A stretch of 64,000 bases of DNA, taken from Saccoglossus kowalevskii (Eukaryota; Hemichordata; Enteropneusta; Harrimaniidae). Each line of letters starts with the position of its first letter. Position 1 is the first letter of the stretch. The notes below the pieces were generated by a model that did not search any database, had not been told where the DNA came from, and saw nothing but the letters and a program-made list of their open reading frames with translations. A program made the position numbers and the translations under genes. The stretch is taken from contig NW_003119425.1 in assembly GCF_000003605.2 (NCBI RefSeq), forward strand, positions 544,289 through 608,288, given 5' to 3'. Positions 12,507-25,422 of this stretch are shown here, one piece after another.

Positions 12507-15284
12507 GGTCATGCGACGACATCAGCTGACATGGAATACGTTGTAAGAGAACGGTGAAATAAAAGCGGGTCAAACCCAGCAAATCATGTGTCATGATTAT
12601 GGTAGCCGATACTGAAGACTTTTGAGCATGCTCACAAATAATTCAGACTCTTTGAACGAAACGAACAAGCTATTAGATCAGTGACCGGTATAATCGAATC
12701 ACCGTTTAGCCTCTCCCGTTGGATAATAAAAACATTCGGTCTCCGGACACCACAATTCGCTTGAAAGCCTACTAATCATATCGACCATCAGCGTACACTG
12801 TAAGACTTAAACATAATTGGAACTGTCAGGCGGTCACTCGTAACAACTCAACCATACGATCTTCTGAGAAAAACATACCCAGGATATACGAGCTCCTGTC
12901 AGCAGTACGATTAGACACCGCCGTAAATGCCAAGGGCTCCGGTAATATACGAACACATTTACATCCCAGAATGGGAAATACATATACACACATTTTACAT
13001 ACAGCATCAAAGACAGTGATTTTCATAACACTCATATGAAACAACAAGAGTGAAAATAAAACCGGGTAATACATTATTTAATGTATGTGCATAATAAATT
13101 AGTTGTTACAACGTCGATAACTCGGGTGATTTATTATATTAATGGCCCTACTGATTTAAAAATCACGGCAGCGCGTTGGGAAGAGACTTCGGCACGCTTT
13201 GGATGTAACAACCACAATCTCGGCGCAGATGCAAGCTATAAGTCATAGCAAAATATCTAATACTAGTACATCAAAGAAGTCATATTCACACATCAAATTT
13301 GCATATCAATTCCAAATATGTATCTATATTATGTAATCTTTTAATTTCGAACTTGTTTTCTTAATGTTATCTATTATATTAATATTTTCTGCTATACACT
13401 TATTGAAACACTGCAAATATATCGTTGTTAAGACATACGTGCCTATATTAGTGCAACGTTTAAACTCGTACTACGCACGCAAAACTGTGTTGCGAGTGTG
13501 AACACGTGACTAAACAAAGCACAACGATAAGACAACCTCTTATGTTGGGCAATAATTCATTTAGAAGTAGTTAGAATGCGTCAGTTTGTCTAGGGTTTCT
13601 AAGAGAAAACCCGAGATCATTAGCGATCCTAGCAAACATTACAATTCTCAGAATTCAACTTGAGCTGAAATAAGCCAAGATTTTTATCTTTCAAGGACAT
13701 TAACATATATCAAACACCACTAAGGTTACATGTATCTGGTAAATATTATTCTACACACATCAGCATATCACAGTACGATAACAAGTATGACATCGACGGA
13801 AATGGAATCTAGAAGTAAATAATCGAGACAAAATTAAATTCGTCTGGTTATTTTTCTTCATGATTTAGGTCATCTACTGGAAAAGATAACCTCCCAGAAG
13901 TTTAATTTGTTATAAATCACTGAAGAAAAGTACGTTATTCCATTAATCAATGATGCGTATATACTTATTATATGTGTGCATTTGTTATTATCTTTTAAGA
14001 AAAGAGATATTAGAACAAGTATTAAACATAAAATAAGCTGCAAATGCATTTAAAAATGCATGAAGAGTTTTTTTTATAATATTGATATTGAACGCTTTCC
14101 CATATATAGTAATAACGAAGTTGCTGATTTCAACATTCACATGCAAATTGCGCGCGATCTTGTCTGCTGCCCGAGAAACCTACATTCGTTTAATAGGCAA
14201 TGTTATCTATCAAACCAATCGAAAGAAAAACGTCGTAAAAACCGTGAAAACAGGCGTTATATTAATACGTGGTAACTATTATAAATGTTGTTACGTTATA
14301 AACATTTTATTTTATGGATCTATCATTTCGGGGACGCTTTACGTGTTCTATCGGTACGCGCAGATAGAAATAATGTATTAACTGCGCATAGACAATTTGA
14401 TCAAGAAGCAGTTATTATATTAATTAACATAAGTACGCAAATTATATTATGCAGTGTTTTTAATCCTTTTTTTTTTTAAAAATCATTATATTTGTTTAAT
14501 TTGACTACAATCGCAGTGAGGATATGTTGTCATGTGACAAATAATTAAAATTGAGACATTATTCTGGTATTTTTCTCGGGCGGTAGGCAATATTGTTTTT
14601 ATGTGCAGATGTCAGGTGACAGACAGACGTTGACTGCCAGTGTTGTCATCATTACTGATTTCGTTATATGTAAATTTTAAGTATGTTAGATTCATATTAA
14701 TTTTTCTACCGAAATAGTCTGTCGTTAACCAGGTGCATTTTGATTGCTTAGGTTGGTTTGGGTTTGGCGCCACCCTTTGTAGAAATTCTTCTTTCATTTC
14801 TGCCAGGCCCAAAACAGCTTGTCATGTGGCTGACCTGCTCAACCACAAGCACCAAGAGACGTGTCTTGTGTCTCCCGATTTCGCATTCTCTGGTTAATGA
14901 ATCGTTTCGGTCTCGCCACCGGGTATGAAGAACGATCCCCTCTTATGCTTGCTGTTCAAATCCAGATTATAACTCGGGACATACGAATTCATACAAACAA
15001 ACAATACGCCACCAGTGGTTTGTGTCACTTTCCTACGCAATCATCATTCATACCCCAGGAGCGTTATTTCGTCAAGTGGTTTTATTCAAACTATTTTGTC
15101 ACGAAACATCCTTGGTCACCAAGACGATATAAAGGTTAAATACACTGGCAGACAACTATGTGTTCGGTAAGCAAGACCAGTATCGAACGAGAATGTGTTC
15201 TTTGTCGCGGGTTGTTAGTTTAAGCAGATTCAATAGCTACGCAGCGCCACCTTGCACAATGTCATTCATATATAGTTTAAGACC

Positions 15285-15336
15285 GCGGCCGCGCTGAACG
15301 CAAACAAAAAAAAAAAAAAAAAAAAACTGGCGCGCC
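15285..15336. other. A21 tract between GCGGCCGC and GGCGCGCC
   Basis: An eight-base GCGGCCGC site (15285-15292) and an eight-base GGCGCGCC site (15329-15336) flank a run of 21 A (15306-15326). Two all-GC octamers so close together stand out in an AT-rich region. This may be chance, a processed RNA-derived insertion tail, or residual adapter sequence. Confidence 0.6.
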
Positions 15337-16145
15337 ATAAAACGTACATTGCACGAAGATACGCCTCAGTCTCATTCATTTATTTAAGGTTGAAAGGACT
15401 TTACATAATGCCTTGAAATGATGTCAACATATTGTGGATGTTTCATTCTTTATATTTTAAAAAAAAACACATGTACAATGAATTGAATTCAGGCTTTTGT
15501 GAGAGTGCCAACCGATGGCGTATCTGAGTGGCTGCCGCAGAGCGTGGCTATTGAACCTAAAATAAACAGTTATGAGATTAAACCAACAACCCGACATTTC
15601 GTTCTAATGGTAATCTAATTTTGCAATCGCATTTGCAGACAAAATATATATATCTACACATATCGAGTGAATGGGATTTCGCGTGCCAGGTTCGGGTATG
15701 GGGAAGCCATTGTGTTTCGTTTTTATAAACACACACAATATACAAGCAGTAGCTAGTTGATTTCACAAGATGTCTTTCACGTGAACATGCGGTACGGCTG
15801 ATTCCGCCGCCCGAGTATCTGATATAGGCTCTATTTCAGTGAATCTATTTCACACGCAAACTCTTTGTGATTTTTTTGTTGTTGCGCAAATTAGTAAATT
15901 ATCCAAGGCTGGGGATGTGTTATCGCAGTTGAGTTGTAACTGTGCCGGGTGACTGATTGTCTGTTAATTTAAAAAAAAAAAATCAACTTAATAAAATAAA
16001 CAAATAACAGTATCTAAAATGAACCAAAAAATCAAATTAGAAATAAAAATGATAAGAAAAATTAAATTACGTCCATGATGGATTTGAGCACTTTCGGACC
16101 TATGCACGTCTACTGGGCTTTTTGCGCCGATTACAACAATAACAC

Positions 16146-16175
16146 AATAAATAAATAAATAAATAAATAAATAAA
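16146..16175. repeat. (AAAT)n microsatellite
   Basis: Roughly seven AAAT units in pure array. The same motif forms the larger arrays at 11970-12051 and 34577-34716, so AAAT slippage is a recurrent feature of this genome. Confidence 0.95.
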
Positions 16176-18206
16176 CGGGGAACTAACCGAAACGGAAATG
16201 TATGATGTATTCACATAGTTGTTACAGTGTGAACATGCACACATCATTACAAACAATGAAGCATATGAACCTGCGTCACAACGGATATCTATCAGCTTTT
16301 GCGATATTACGACGGGCCCACAAAAAAAACATCTGATTACGTCACTCGTAGGCGCAGTTATGCATGCAATGTTAATCTCCTGTTCAGTCGTAATGTGCAC
16401 AACAAATATTGGCCTAGTTCGTGATGAACGATTCACTGATTTGATTCACATAGAACCTAGGATCTAATCAAGAGCGTATATGTAAATTACAATAATTATG
16501 TCAACAATACAAACAAGCAAAACAACTGTAACATTAATTTTGATCGAGTACCGCTTATCTAAATGCTTTCCACGCTCATCTATCTGCGTTGCAGTTTGTT
16601 TGTACATATATAACACGTGATATTTACCTGTGCTTATTTGCATCTATCGAAAAAAAAACAAAACATAACACTTCGATGTCCACGACGGCCGTTACGAAAT
16701 GATGATAATCCATCCATCAGATCGCTGTCCTAAGTACCTGCCGGACCGGGACCATAACGATGCACATACTGGCAGGTGATATAAATAGAACAAGTACCAC
16801 GTGACAGATCGATATTTTCGAAGAGCTGGTACAGTACATTTTTATAAAGTATGCAACACGCAATATGGCGGAAACTACGTTCCAACCACGTTAGCGCTAC
16901 GCGTTCTGTTTTACACGTGACCATATTGCTATGCGTTGTTTACTTATATAAATATTTTATGTCAAATCAGTCTAATGCCAAGTCATATTTCATAAAGGTT
17001 TATCTGTACTTCACAGGATGTATCATCGACATATAAATATACATGACCCAAGAGTCCCTTCCACCGGGACCTCGATGAAGTTAATACCGATAACTATACG
17101 ATTCCAATCACGTTAGATTCAATGTTCGGAGGCAGGTTGTTTGAACTCGAGACCTACGCATATATGTAGGTTATTAGTAATGCCATGCACGTTATTTCCA
17201 CTTTCCTGGTTGGTTATAATCGATCGTGTAGTTCTATTGGGCACTTGATGCATTGGAATCGTTCGAATCATATTCAAGTCGGAGGGGAGAGGGGTGGGGT
17301 GGTTTCATTGTTAAATCACTTGGTTTTAAATAATGGTGTTTCGTTACATTTTGCAGAGAAATCGCATTACCTGATAATTATTTCCAAAAAACAATATTCC
17401 CCTATGAACGGTGTATATCCGAAATATAAAGTAACATCATATCCCGTTGTGCGATTCCAATACAACAATATCATTTGGTATTAATTAAAATGTACACTGC
17501 ACGCCACTGTATATTTCTGACATTGCCCCCATATTGAAAGGTCTATAAGAATGACAATATTAAATATTAAAGAAGTAAATAAAAATGAAACGTTAATAAA
17601 AATTACAATTGTCCCTAAAAGAAGAAAACAATTTTGAACACCGTTTTTCAATGTGTACCTTGTATATCACAAAATTTCACTTGTTCGCGGAGCTGGTTGA
17701 TGCGAACGACGTTACTGGCTAGTATTGTCAAGCCAAATACTAATAAAAAATAAAAATTAATGAGGTAATCAATAATACTCCTGGTATAATTAATATATTA
17801 CCATCAATCAACATATCATAATGTGATCACCCTAATCGGTCCTTATTAAAGAAATTTACATTTAGGTCAACGGCATATTTCAACGACAACAATAAAAACA
17901 CAGTTTGGCATTAGACACACACATTATCGCAGATTACATATCGTTTTAACACATATGTTGCATTGTTATCACTTAAAATCATATTAAGTTAATGGTGCTC
18001 AAATGTGGGTTTCAGAGCATGCGTACTAGAAACTGAATATTCTGGTGACCTTTACTTTAACCATCATCAATATTTTTACATTTTTTTTCTCTTGGACAAA
18101 CAAATACGGTATTTTTTTCATTCGTGAATGCACCAATTTGAAAGTAATTATGTAATGACGTACAATCAAAGGCACACAATATCACGAGACATCAAAATCT
18201 ACGGAA

Positions 18207-18428
18207 TTAATGGTCTATTACAGTAACTACAGAAAATGGAGAGCCAGGCGCCGCTCGCTCAGAAATCTGCTGCACTGTGTCAACAAACCGACGTTTATAA
18301 TGGGCTACGTCACGGTGAACGTTTATTTCGAAACGGAACCACGCGTGCCAGAAGGAAATCGTGCGTGGTTGAGAAAATAGTACGGCATGGGTTACGCAAT
18401 TTATGTTTATATACATAAGACTATACAA
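18207..18428 (-). other. GC-richer coding-like patch, unrecognised
   Basis: Both strands are open over about 200 bases with above-average GC. The minus-strand reading includes INVHRDVAHYKRRFVDTVQQ and looks more protein-like than most frames here. There is no start codon with clear context, no recognised domain, and no convincing splice sites. It may be an exon or a relic of a repeat. Confidence 0.15.
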
Positions 18429-20020
18429 AAACTTCCAGCTCTTGAAATCTATATCGACCTACTTTTCACGTGTGGGCGATAGATTTAGGTAAAATATTAC
18501 ATACAACCCTTTGCACGTGCTATATATATACTACGCTTCACGTGTTTCGGACTCACATGGCATTTTTATCTGAGTTCGTCATTACACTCTTTATTTTCTC
18601 AGCTCTTAGTTAACTTTACCACGTTCTAGGTCGCACCACACACTCGCATATAATCGACAGGCAATACATACCAACACATTGTAAAATGCTTTGCGGACAG
18701 TCTCAAATGTAGGGATCGGGTTTTGCCTTTATAAGTAGGCCATTTATTAAATGAAAGCAGTACACTGCATGCATGCGGAAATGTTCGCCCCGCATTTACA
18801 ATAACATTGCTAACATAAATAATTCGCTGTATGCACGTAATTTACACTGCTGGGCAACGTAATTCCATGGTGATGACAATAACTCGCTGCAAATCGCTAA
18901 GCATGGCATATAAACCAAGCACTCGAGAGGGATTAAATGTGTTGTTCCTCTTTAAAAAAATGAAATCGATTTACTGGCATGCGCACATGACTGCACGATG
19001 AGCCCACCGTTGATTGTAATGGGCAAGTGACCAAGATTTGTACTGCGACCGCGCATGCGCATGAAAAGAATGCGTAATTCCCGATAGTAATATATCTCAA
19101 GACAAATTCGCTGCTGTATGGTGTATAGCCATGCGCCAGTCGTGAATTAACCGATAGTGACACGGTAATACTGATAGCAAACATGACAGATACGATCGTG
19201 AGGGCCTCTGGGAATACAGTTCAAAGTGCATTTATAAGCGTAAGTATAAGGAAATCACCACAGCAAAAGAAAGTGTGCGCTGTTGTACGTGTGCGTATGT
19301 ACTAAACATTAACAGTTATTCAGTGAGTGAATACGAGATGTTTAACAGTTTGCCTACTGCTGTATGTTATAAATTTAATAATTTTAGGCATTGTAAAAAT
19401 TGTTTCAGGATTCGGGTTACAACGCAAAGAGTAATCAGAATAATCGTGCTAATCTATTTCACTGATAACAATACCCATGTTGCAATCAATATCAAAGATT
19501 GATATATTCACTCATGGATTTAGTAAAACCAAACGTTTTCTTTTTAGTACAGAGAAAATGTTGAGCAAAGTAAAATATGTCAATAATTTACTCAGTCAAA
19601 AAGATGACCAAGAGTAGTGAGTGATCACAACGAACCAGAAATATTAAATACCATTCAGCTATCCGAGTTACGTTTAGATACAATAACAAATCGGAGAATT
19701 ATTGATTGATTGGCTTTGCAATGAATGACCTAAAACCAACAGACACAACAGAGTCCAATATTTGATTGAAATTAAATTTGAACGGAAGGAATATGATGGG
19801 CGCTAAACTAATCTTAATGAACCGGTTTAAACAATTCTCGATGGAAGTTTAAAATATGATTTTAAATGTTGATGTTGCTTTTTTTAATTGATCGCTGTCG
19901 ATATTGAGTTCTCTAACTGGTACTCTTGGAAAATATGTGTTTCTGTTTTTTCAAGAAGTGTGTATATATACCTGTCACAGTCTTCACAATGCATAAATGG
20001 ACAGACGTGCAAAATAAAGA

Positions 20021-20060
20021 ACCTATGCATTCACTGTTGAACCTATGCATTCACTGTTGA
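20021..20060. repeat. Two exact 20-bp tandem units
   Basis: The unit ACCTATGCATTCACTGTTGA occurs twice without a gap and without a mismatch. It is a small recent duplication next to the coding-like relic that follows. Confidence 0.95.
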
Positions 20061-20084
20061 TCCTAATGTACCTATTTGACGCTA

Positions 20085-21057
20085 GAAGAACCTGAAGATT
20101 GTGAGAAATATTTATTGAAGCTGTATGGGTGAACACCCACTTGGAAATTCTCGTTAAACGTATTGGAGATGTTCTGCTGAACCAAGCACTGGAGAAGGTG
20201 CATGTTTGTGCTTGGCGAACTGAAGGTGAAGCATTGAGGGCCTACAATAGAGTAATACATCGCGAATGATTCTCAGACAACTGCGCCAGGAGAAGGACGT
20301 TACACCATCATTACTTCACCACGATGTAGCTTATGTTCTACTGTTCATGATATTCGAGAATGTTAAAAAAACTAAAGTATTTATTTTATGTAGAAAAGAT
20401 ATACAAACAAGAAAAGTTGATCTAGACATAGTTGATCAGTACATGTATCACAGCCAATCAATCTGAAAAACAATTTGCATACACTTACGGAAAAAATGAA
20501 ATGATCAGACGTGAATTAAACCATGGCACCAGGCCAGAAATAATGAAATGAAAGAATTTTGACCATCATGCCTTTAGCCTTCAACACATTGATCATCATG
20601 AAAAACAAAATTATTGTACTAATAAGATTGAAAGAATTACTCAGTAAGTAAGAACCTAACAAAGTATATCTATCGGCTACCAAAGCAACGATATAGCTGA
20701 AATAGTTGACCGTATTAGGTGCATCACACAAGTTCTACCAGAGGAAGTTTGCAAAGAACGAATCGAAGTAAGTGGAAAGAGGAATCGGCTTGCAAAAACA
20801 GTGTGAACAGACTTTTTACCAGTCTAGACCAATTGCCACGGAGCAAGGGGCAGATAATACAAAACAAATCGATGACAGATGATATCCAACTTCCAGACAG
20901 GAAACGAAATTTGAAGAATATATCTTTTTCAGAGACATCAAAGTATCAGTTCATTTCAGGATATGTCAGAGAGTTAATTAAGTGCCAACTCAATACTAGT
21001 CATGTCATTTCACTTTGCGGTGGGCTCAGTTCTTTGGCAGTATATTCGTTGTAGTTT
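20085..21057 (+). pseudogene. Degraded coding-like relic, possibly a DNA transposon transposase
   Basis: Across about 1 kb several plus-strand segments in different frames look like decayed protein: a segment reading VNTHLEILVKRIGDVLLNQA, an ATG-led frame from 20266 to 20466, and a 111-codon frame from 20719 to 21054 that includes SETSKYQFISGYVRELIK. The last piece loosely recalls the GYV/IxRK segment of P-element/THAP-type transposases, but that is too short to assign. Frames are broken by stops and no intact ORF links them. The zone ends about 360 bases before inverted-repeat copy 2. A chance run of open frames cannot be excluded. Confidence 0.2.
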
Positions 21058-21413
21058 TGTTAAAATATTCAGTACATGTATTACGCATGAATTGATGGGG
21101 TGTGAAGCTAATGCACCAGCCATGTAATGTAACAACCATTTTACATCACGTGATAATGAATGACCAATCACTAACTAGTTTACACAATTTTATCCAGTTT
21201 CCTAGTGCAGTGGGGCAAAACATATTTAATAACCATCAAATAAACTACGAAGCTTAGAGCAATTTCAGATCCTACCTATATGTGTTGTTTGTACGATCGG
21301 TTCGGCCCATGCTAAAAATGAAAGCCAGTAACGACCTGGGATACAATACATCTATCCCACCTATTCACAAACACGCGCACACATACACGTCTTACCGTCG
21401 TTGTAACGACACA

Positions 21414-21557
21414 CATTGGATTAACTTTTAATATAGTTGAATTAACTTTTAATATAGTTGTGATATGAACTCCAATTAAAACGCGTTTCTATATGGGGCT
21501 GCGTTTTAATTGGAGTTTAATTAAACTCAATTACAATGCAATACAACGTAGAATTGC
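21414..21557. repeat. Inverted-repeat copy 2 (reverse complement of 1-143)
   Basis: It reads in the opposite direction to copy 1 and differs at only a handful of positions over about 140 bases. Two 21-bp direct units lie at 21418-21438 and 21439-21459. They are followed by the hairpin with arms AACTCCAATTAAAACGC and GCGTTTTAATTGGAGTT. Past 21557 the sequence continues GTTTTAATTCAGTTTATA; whether that belongs to the element cannot be tested, because copy 1 is cut by the window edge. There are no open frames. Confidence 0.85.
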
Positions 21558-21612
21558 GTTTTAATTCAGTTTATATAAATAAAAGTTGAATATCCCGTGA
21601 CTGAACATAGAA

Positions 21613-21725
21613 ATGTTTGCGAAGCTTAGGTTTAGTAAAGGGGGAAGGTATTGTACAATTATATTATTATCAATATACCTTGAACCATACCTCCCCCTTT
21701 TACTAAACCTACGCTTCGTAAACAT
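21613..21725. mobile_element. Foldback MITE-like hairpin
   Basis: The two ends are inverted copies of about 45 bases: ATGTTTGCGAAGCTTAGGTT on the left and, read on the other strand, ATGTTTACGAAGCGTAGGTT on the right, each followed by TAGTAAA and a G-rich run. The centre is short and AT-rich. It is non-coding and sits 56 bases after inverted-repeat copy 2. A few mismatches between arms suggest moderate age. No target-site duplication is obvious. Confidence 0.8.
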
Positions 21726-24422
21726 AACTTAAATTTGATTAAATATTAATACAAATTAAGAAAATAGTGAGGGTCGTAAAATTGAAGTCGTCACAACGTT
21801 GTTACCACACACGCAATGCAGACAATATTTGCAATTTTCTGAGGCCGAGAAGGAATGGTTGGTACCTTACAGTCCCGAAAAGAGTACAGACGTATACTAA
21901 TTCACGAATAATGTCATGTCCAATGTGTTTATAACAAAGTACACGCTCATACAATGCCGTGAGTGGTCATTACACATTGCAGCAAGTGGTGTAAAGTAAT
22001 AAACAAATAGTTAGTATGTTGTTGTATATTTTGTTAGTAATAAATATTTGGAAAAACTCAAATCGGCAAAGACTAACTTTTAAACAAGTTCCGAAGCACT
22101 CATCTCCATGCTCGGATCGGCACACCATATTTTCAGTTTGCCCTGTGAAATGAACCTCCATATTAACGCCTAGGCGAGCTGTAGACGAATTATTGAAATC
22201 ACTTCCCCGTGATGGGCAACGATTAACCATTAACAATTAACTTAATTCTGGACGATACGCTGGAAAGTGAACGCCTGATAATATAGGTAACGCCGCGTGA
22301 CACGTGTTTGTCTCGGAAATGGAAAACGTTTTTTTTTTTTTTAAAACAATATATTGAGCTCAAAGATATTGAAACAATCTGACGGTGTTTGGCGGAGTTT
22401 GTATTTAAACGGTGAAATATCGATGCAAATACAATAAAAAAGAAATGCAATCACCATTTGATTTGACGATTTAATTTTTCAAAGTCATATTACTTACAAT
22501 AATTAATAAATATTGCCATAAGTGAAATCACAAGCCTTGGATTATCGATCGTAGATTTTAAAACGACATGTTTGTACTGATGAATGCCTTAAATGAAATG
22601 AGAGGGTTGTGGTTATTTCTCAGTTGTACTGCGTTCAAGAAAGGTTATCACCGCAAAAGAATTATCGATTGAACAAATGCGATAAGATATGGAAATCGAA
22701 AGCAGTTCACCTGTAGTAATATTCTCTAAAGAATATAGATTAGGATAAGAGATTAACCTATTTTCTTTATTGATTATTTGTTATTTTTTCTGTGTCTTTC
22801 TCCACGACTTCTGTATGAATGATTTTAATTTCCAATCACTGTAGTTGCATTCAAAGTTATTCAAAATCGGTAACTGTATTTCACAGTGTAATTACGATAG
22901 GATTGATAAGCGAATGACGGAGTTGAAGTCACGTGATTTAGAATATGTTATCGTCGCTGACATATATGGTGTCGTCATATCGCATGATGTGACTGGTGTT
23001 CGCAGCGCGGATTGTCTCATGCGGGAAAGAATATTTCCATTGTTGTTGCATGAATTTAGCTCTACTGTACATATTTATAACGCACCTGGATTCTGATTGT
23101 AAATTTATGTTTATTTTATGATGATATTCTGTATATTGTGCGTATTAATAATTGATAATTTCTAAGTTAGACTAGTAACCACTCTAAACATATACTTTTT
23201 ATTACGTAATATATGTACTGAGCTGTTTTTTTTAAAGTTTCTATTATTTAATTTTCTCAGTAAATCCTACACACTCAACTTATGTGTTTTACGTTCACAA
23301 ATTCTTTGAATTCGACATATTTGATAAGAATACGCGTCTTTATTCATTAAATTTTCATCCTATCCCGAACAAGACTCGAATCTATTACTGTTCGCCATAT
23401 TTTTAATCGGAGATGTTTGTATAATACCGCCTTTAATTGAGTTCCTCTCAAGGCAAGCATTCAACAATAGTGAATTTATCGATTATACGGAATGATCCCG
23501 AAACGTGCTCTGTAACATTGACATCAAACATTTTTAGAGTTAAGATATCTGTTAAAATATCACGTATGATTTGAGGCGACGGAGAATACGCAAAACATGC
23601 ACAATCTGAGCCTGACAGAATTGTTCAGTTGCTACTAGCAGGCGTAATCTGTCTCACTACTCACATCCAACGGTAATTATCTGATGTGACGCCTGTTAGC
23701 AAGGTGAAGCATGGTCTGCACTTGAACTTCATCTGTGTCGTGCGTTATGAGTACATATGTATGTATGTGAAGTATACATCAGTAAAGGTTCAAGTGCCTA
23801 ATGGCCCCTTAAGACGAATGAACAAACTTCTCGGGGACAGAAATGTCGTATAACTGAATACTTAATTTTAATAACGACTAGAGAAAACTCTCTCTCATTA
23901 GCACAAGCTGTGAACATAATTCGGGGTTTAGGTGACTACAGGGAATAGTTTTATCGGCGTCTTTTACGCGTTGTGAACGTCCGCTGACGGGTTTTTTCGC
24001 AGGTAAGAGTTATCTAAAAAAATAATAACAAAAAATAATCGATACGTTGTCCATTGCATAATGCGTCTATCAGTGCCACCTGTTTTCGAAAAAAGTTATG
24101 ATGCAGCCCTCTGACACGCTGGATTATCGAGGACCATAGTCGATGATAAATGCCGACTTAGTCTATGACTAACTTGCTATCGATGAAAAGCAACACACTA
24201 CTATTAAAGGAAGTCGACATATCGGTCGGTTGTACGAGATAATGGCAAGGGCCGGAGGGCATGCTTTTTTTTCAAAGTAATTCGCACACTAATAGAACGA
24301 TTGGGTTACTAAAGTCTGTTGCACGTATCGAGTTGTGGGCGTAGTGATGCAATTCGCCGCAGGGTAAGCTATGCAAAGGAAGGGAGATAGCGCGGTAGCA
24401 CGTTTCTGTCGTATCACACAGC

Positions 24423-24444
24423 TATATATATATATATATATATA
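24423..24444. repeat. (TA)n microsatellite
   Basis: Eleven uninterrupted TA units. It is a simple dinucleotide repeat with no associated gene. Confidence 0.9.
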
Positions 24445-25403
24445 ATACGTTCGAGCGAACATCGCCATCTTGCTCCTCAGATAAAATAATCGAGACACTT
24501 TAGCCAAGGTCACCAACGTGCCTATATGATTACTACTGCCAGGTTTGATTCATCTTATCGCAGTAGCGGTCTGCGGGAAATCACGCAACTTAATTTAAAA
24601 CTATAAACGTAAATGTGAATCGAGAGTGTTTCTGACAATATATCCAAACAATCTAATTTACTTCATATCGAAGTGAAACAACCCTGAGGAGGAAAGGTTA
24701 TCATCGTTACCCTGGCAACAAGCGTTGTTACCCTGTCGTACATGTTTCGCATTTTTGTTTTCCAACTAACAAGTCATTTTAAATATTGAATTAAAGTTAC
24801 TAGTATTCTCCAGGATGTACACAATTTCCTTTTATACGTTTGCAATACATATCGAAACTGTTATATCCCAATGAATATCAGCGTCTGCTAGCCTTTTATT
24901 TCGAGTAGTTTAGGCATCTCTGGATCAGCTCTCCCTATTACCAAAGTAAAATTCCCGTCAGAGGACAAAATAGTTGCCAACCTCCTTAATAAAAGATTGT
25001 AATAACCGTTTTCTGTCGGTCGTCGTGCAACGCCCCATATCCAACACAACTTTGACGCCTGAAGTTGCGTTACGCATGATCAGTGCGCTTGCCAGGTGCG
25101 CAACATATCGAGTGGAGACAATCAAATCTAGAAAAGAGTGCCTAAAAAGTGGGTGACGTTCGCAGAATAAGTGCGTAGAGACATATCATCGCACGGAGAA
25201 ACGTACTACTTACCCATTATTTGTAATGAATCATTCCGTAGTGGGAAATAGATGGACATAAATTTACAAACAAAATTGCAAGCTAAACATTAGGTAAAAA
25301 ACAAAAACTTATTTTGTGCTTTGGAACGTATTAATTGTTTTGCGAATGTTCGTTAAAACACGTCAGGGTTAGTGCATACACCACGGCGGACGACATGTTG
25401 TGG

Positions 25404-25422
25404 GTGCGTGCGTGCGTGCGTG
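25404..25422. repeat. (TGCG)n short microsatellite
   Basis: About four to five tandem TGCG units in an otherwise AT-rich neighbourhood. Confidence 0.85.

Larger units (their letters stand above)
12507..21413. other. Non-coding stretch without recognised genes
   Basis: No open frame here resembles a known domain. Visible items, listed separately, are a poly-A tract with rare-cutter sites (15285-15336), a short AAAT array (16146-16175), a GC-richer coding-like patch (18207-18428), a 20-bp tandem pair (20021-20060) and a degraded coding-like zone (20085-21057). A GCGCATGCGCA motif occurs at about 19051-19062. A minus-strand frame at 12829-13074 starts with ATG and a hydrophobic stretch, but I do not recognise it. 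Confidence 0.5.

Noticed and set aside
17130-17165. tRNA-like T-arm around TTTGAACTCGAGACC
   Set aside because: No matching acceptor stem, D-arm or anticodon arm could be placed upstream; similar boxes near 684, 30097 and 49039 also fail.
22845-23096. 83-codon plus-strand frame containing EYVIVADIYGVVISH, loosely like a Cache sensor strand
   Set aside because: It has no ATG start and the resemblance is a single strand pattern; no other domain features follow.
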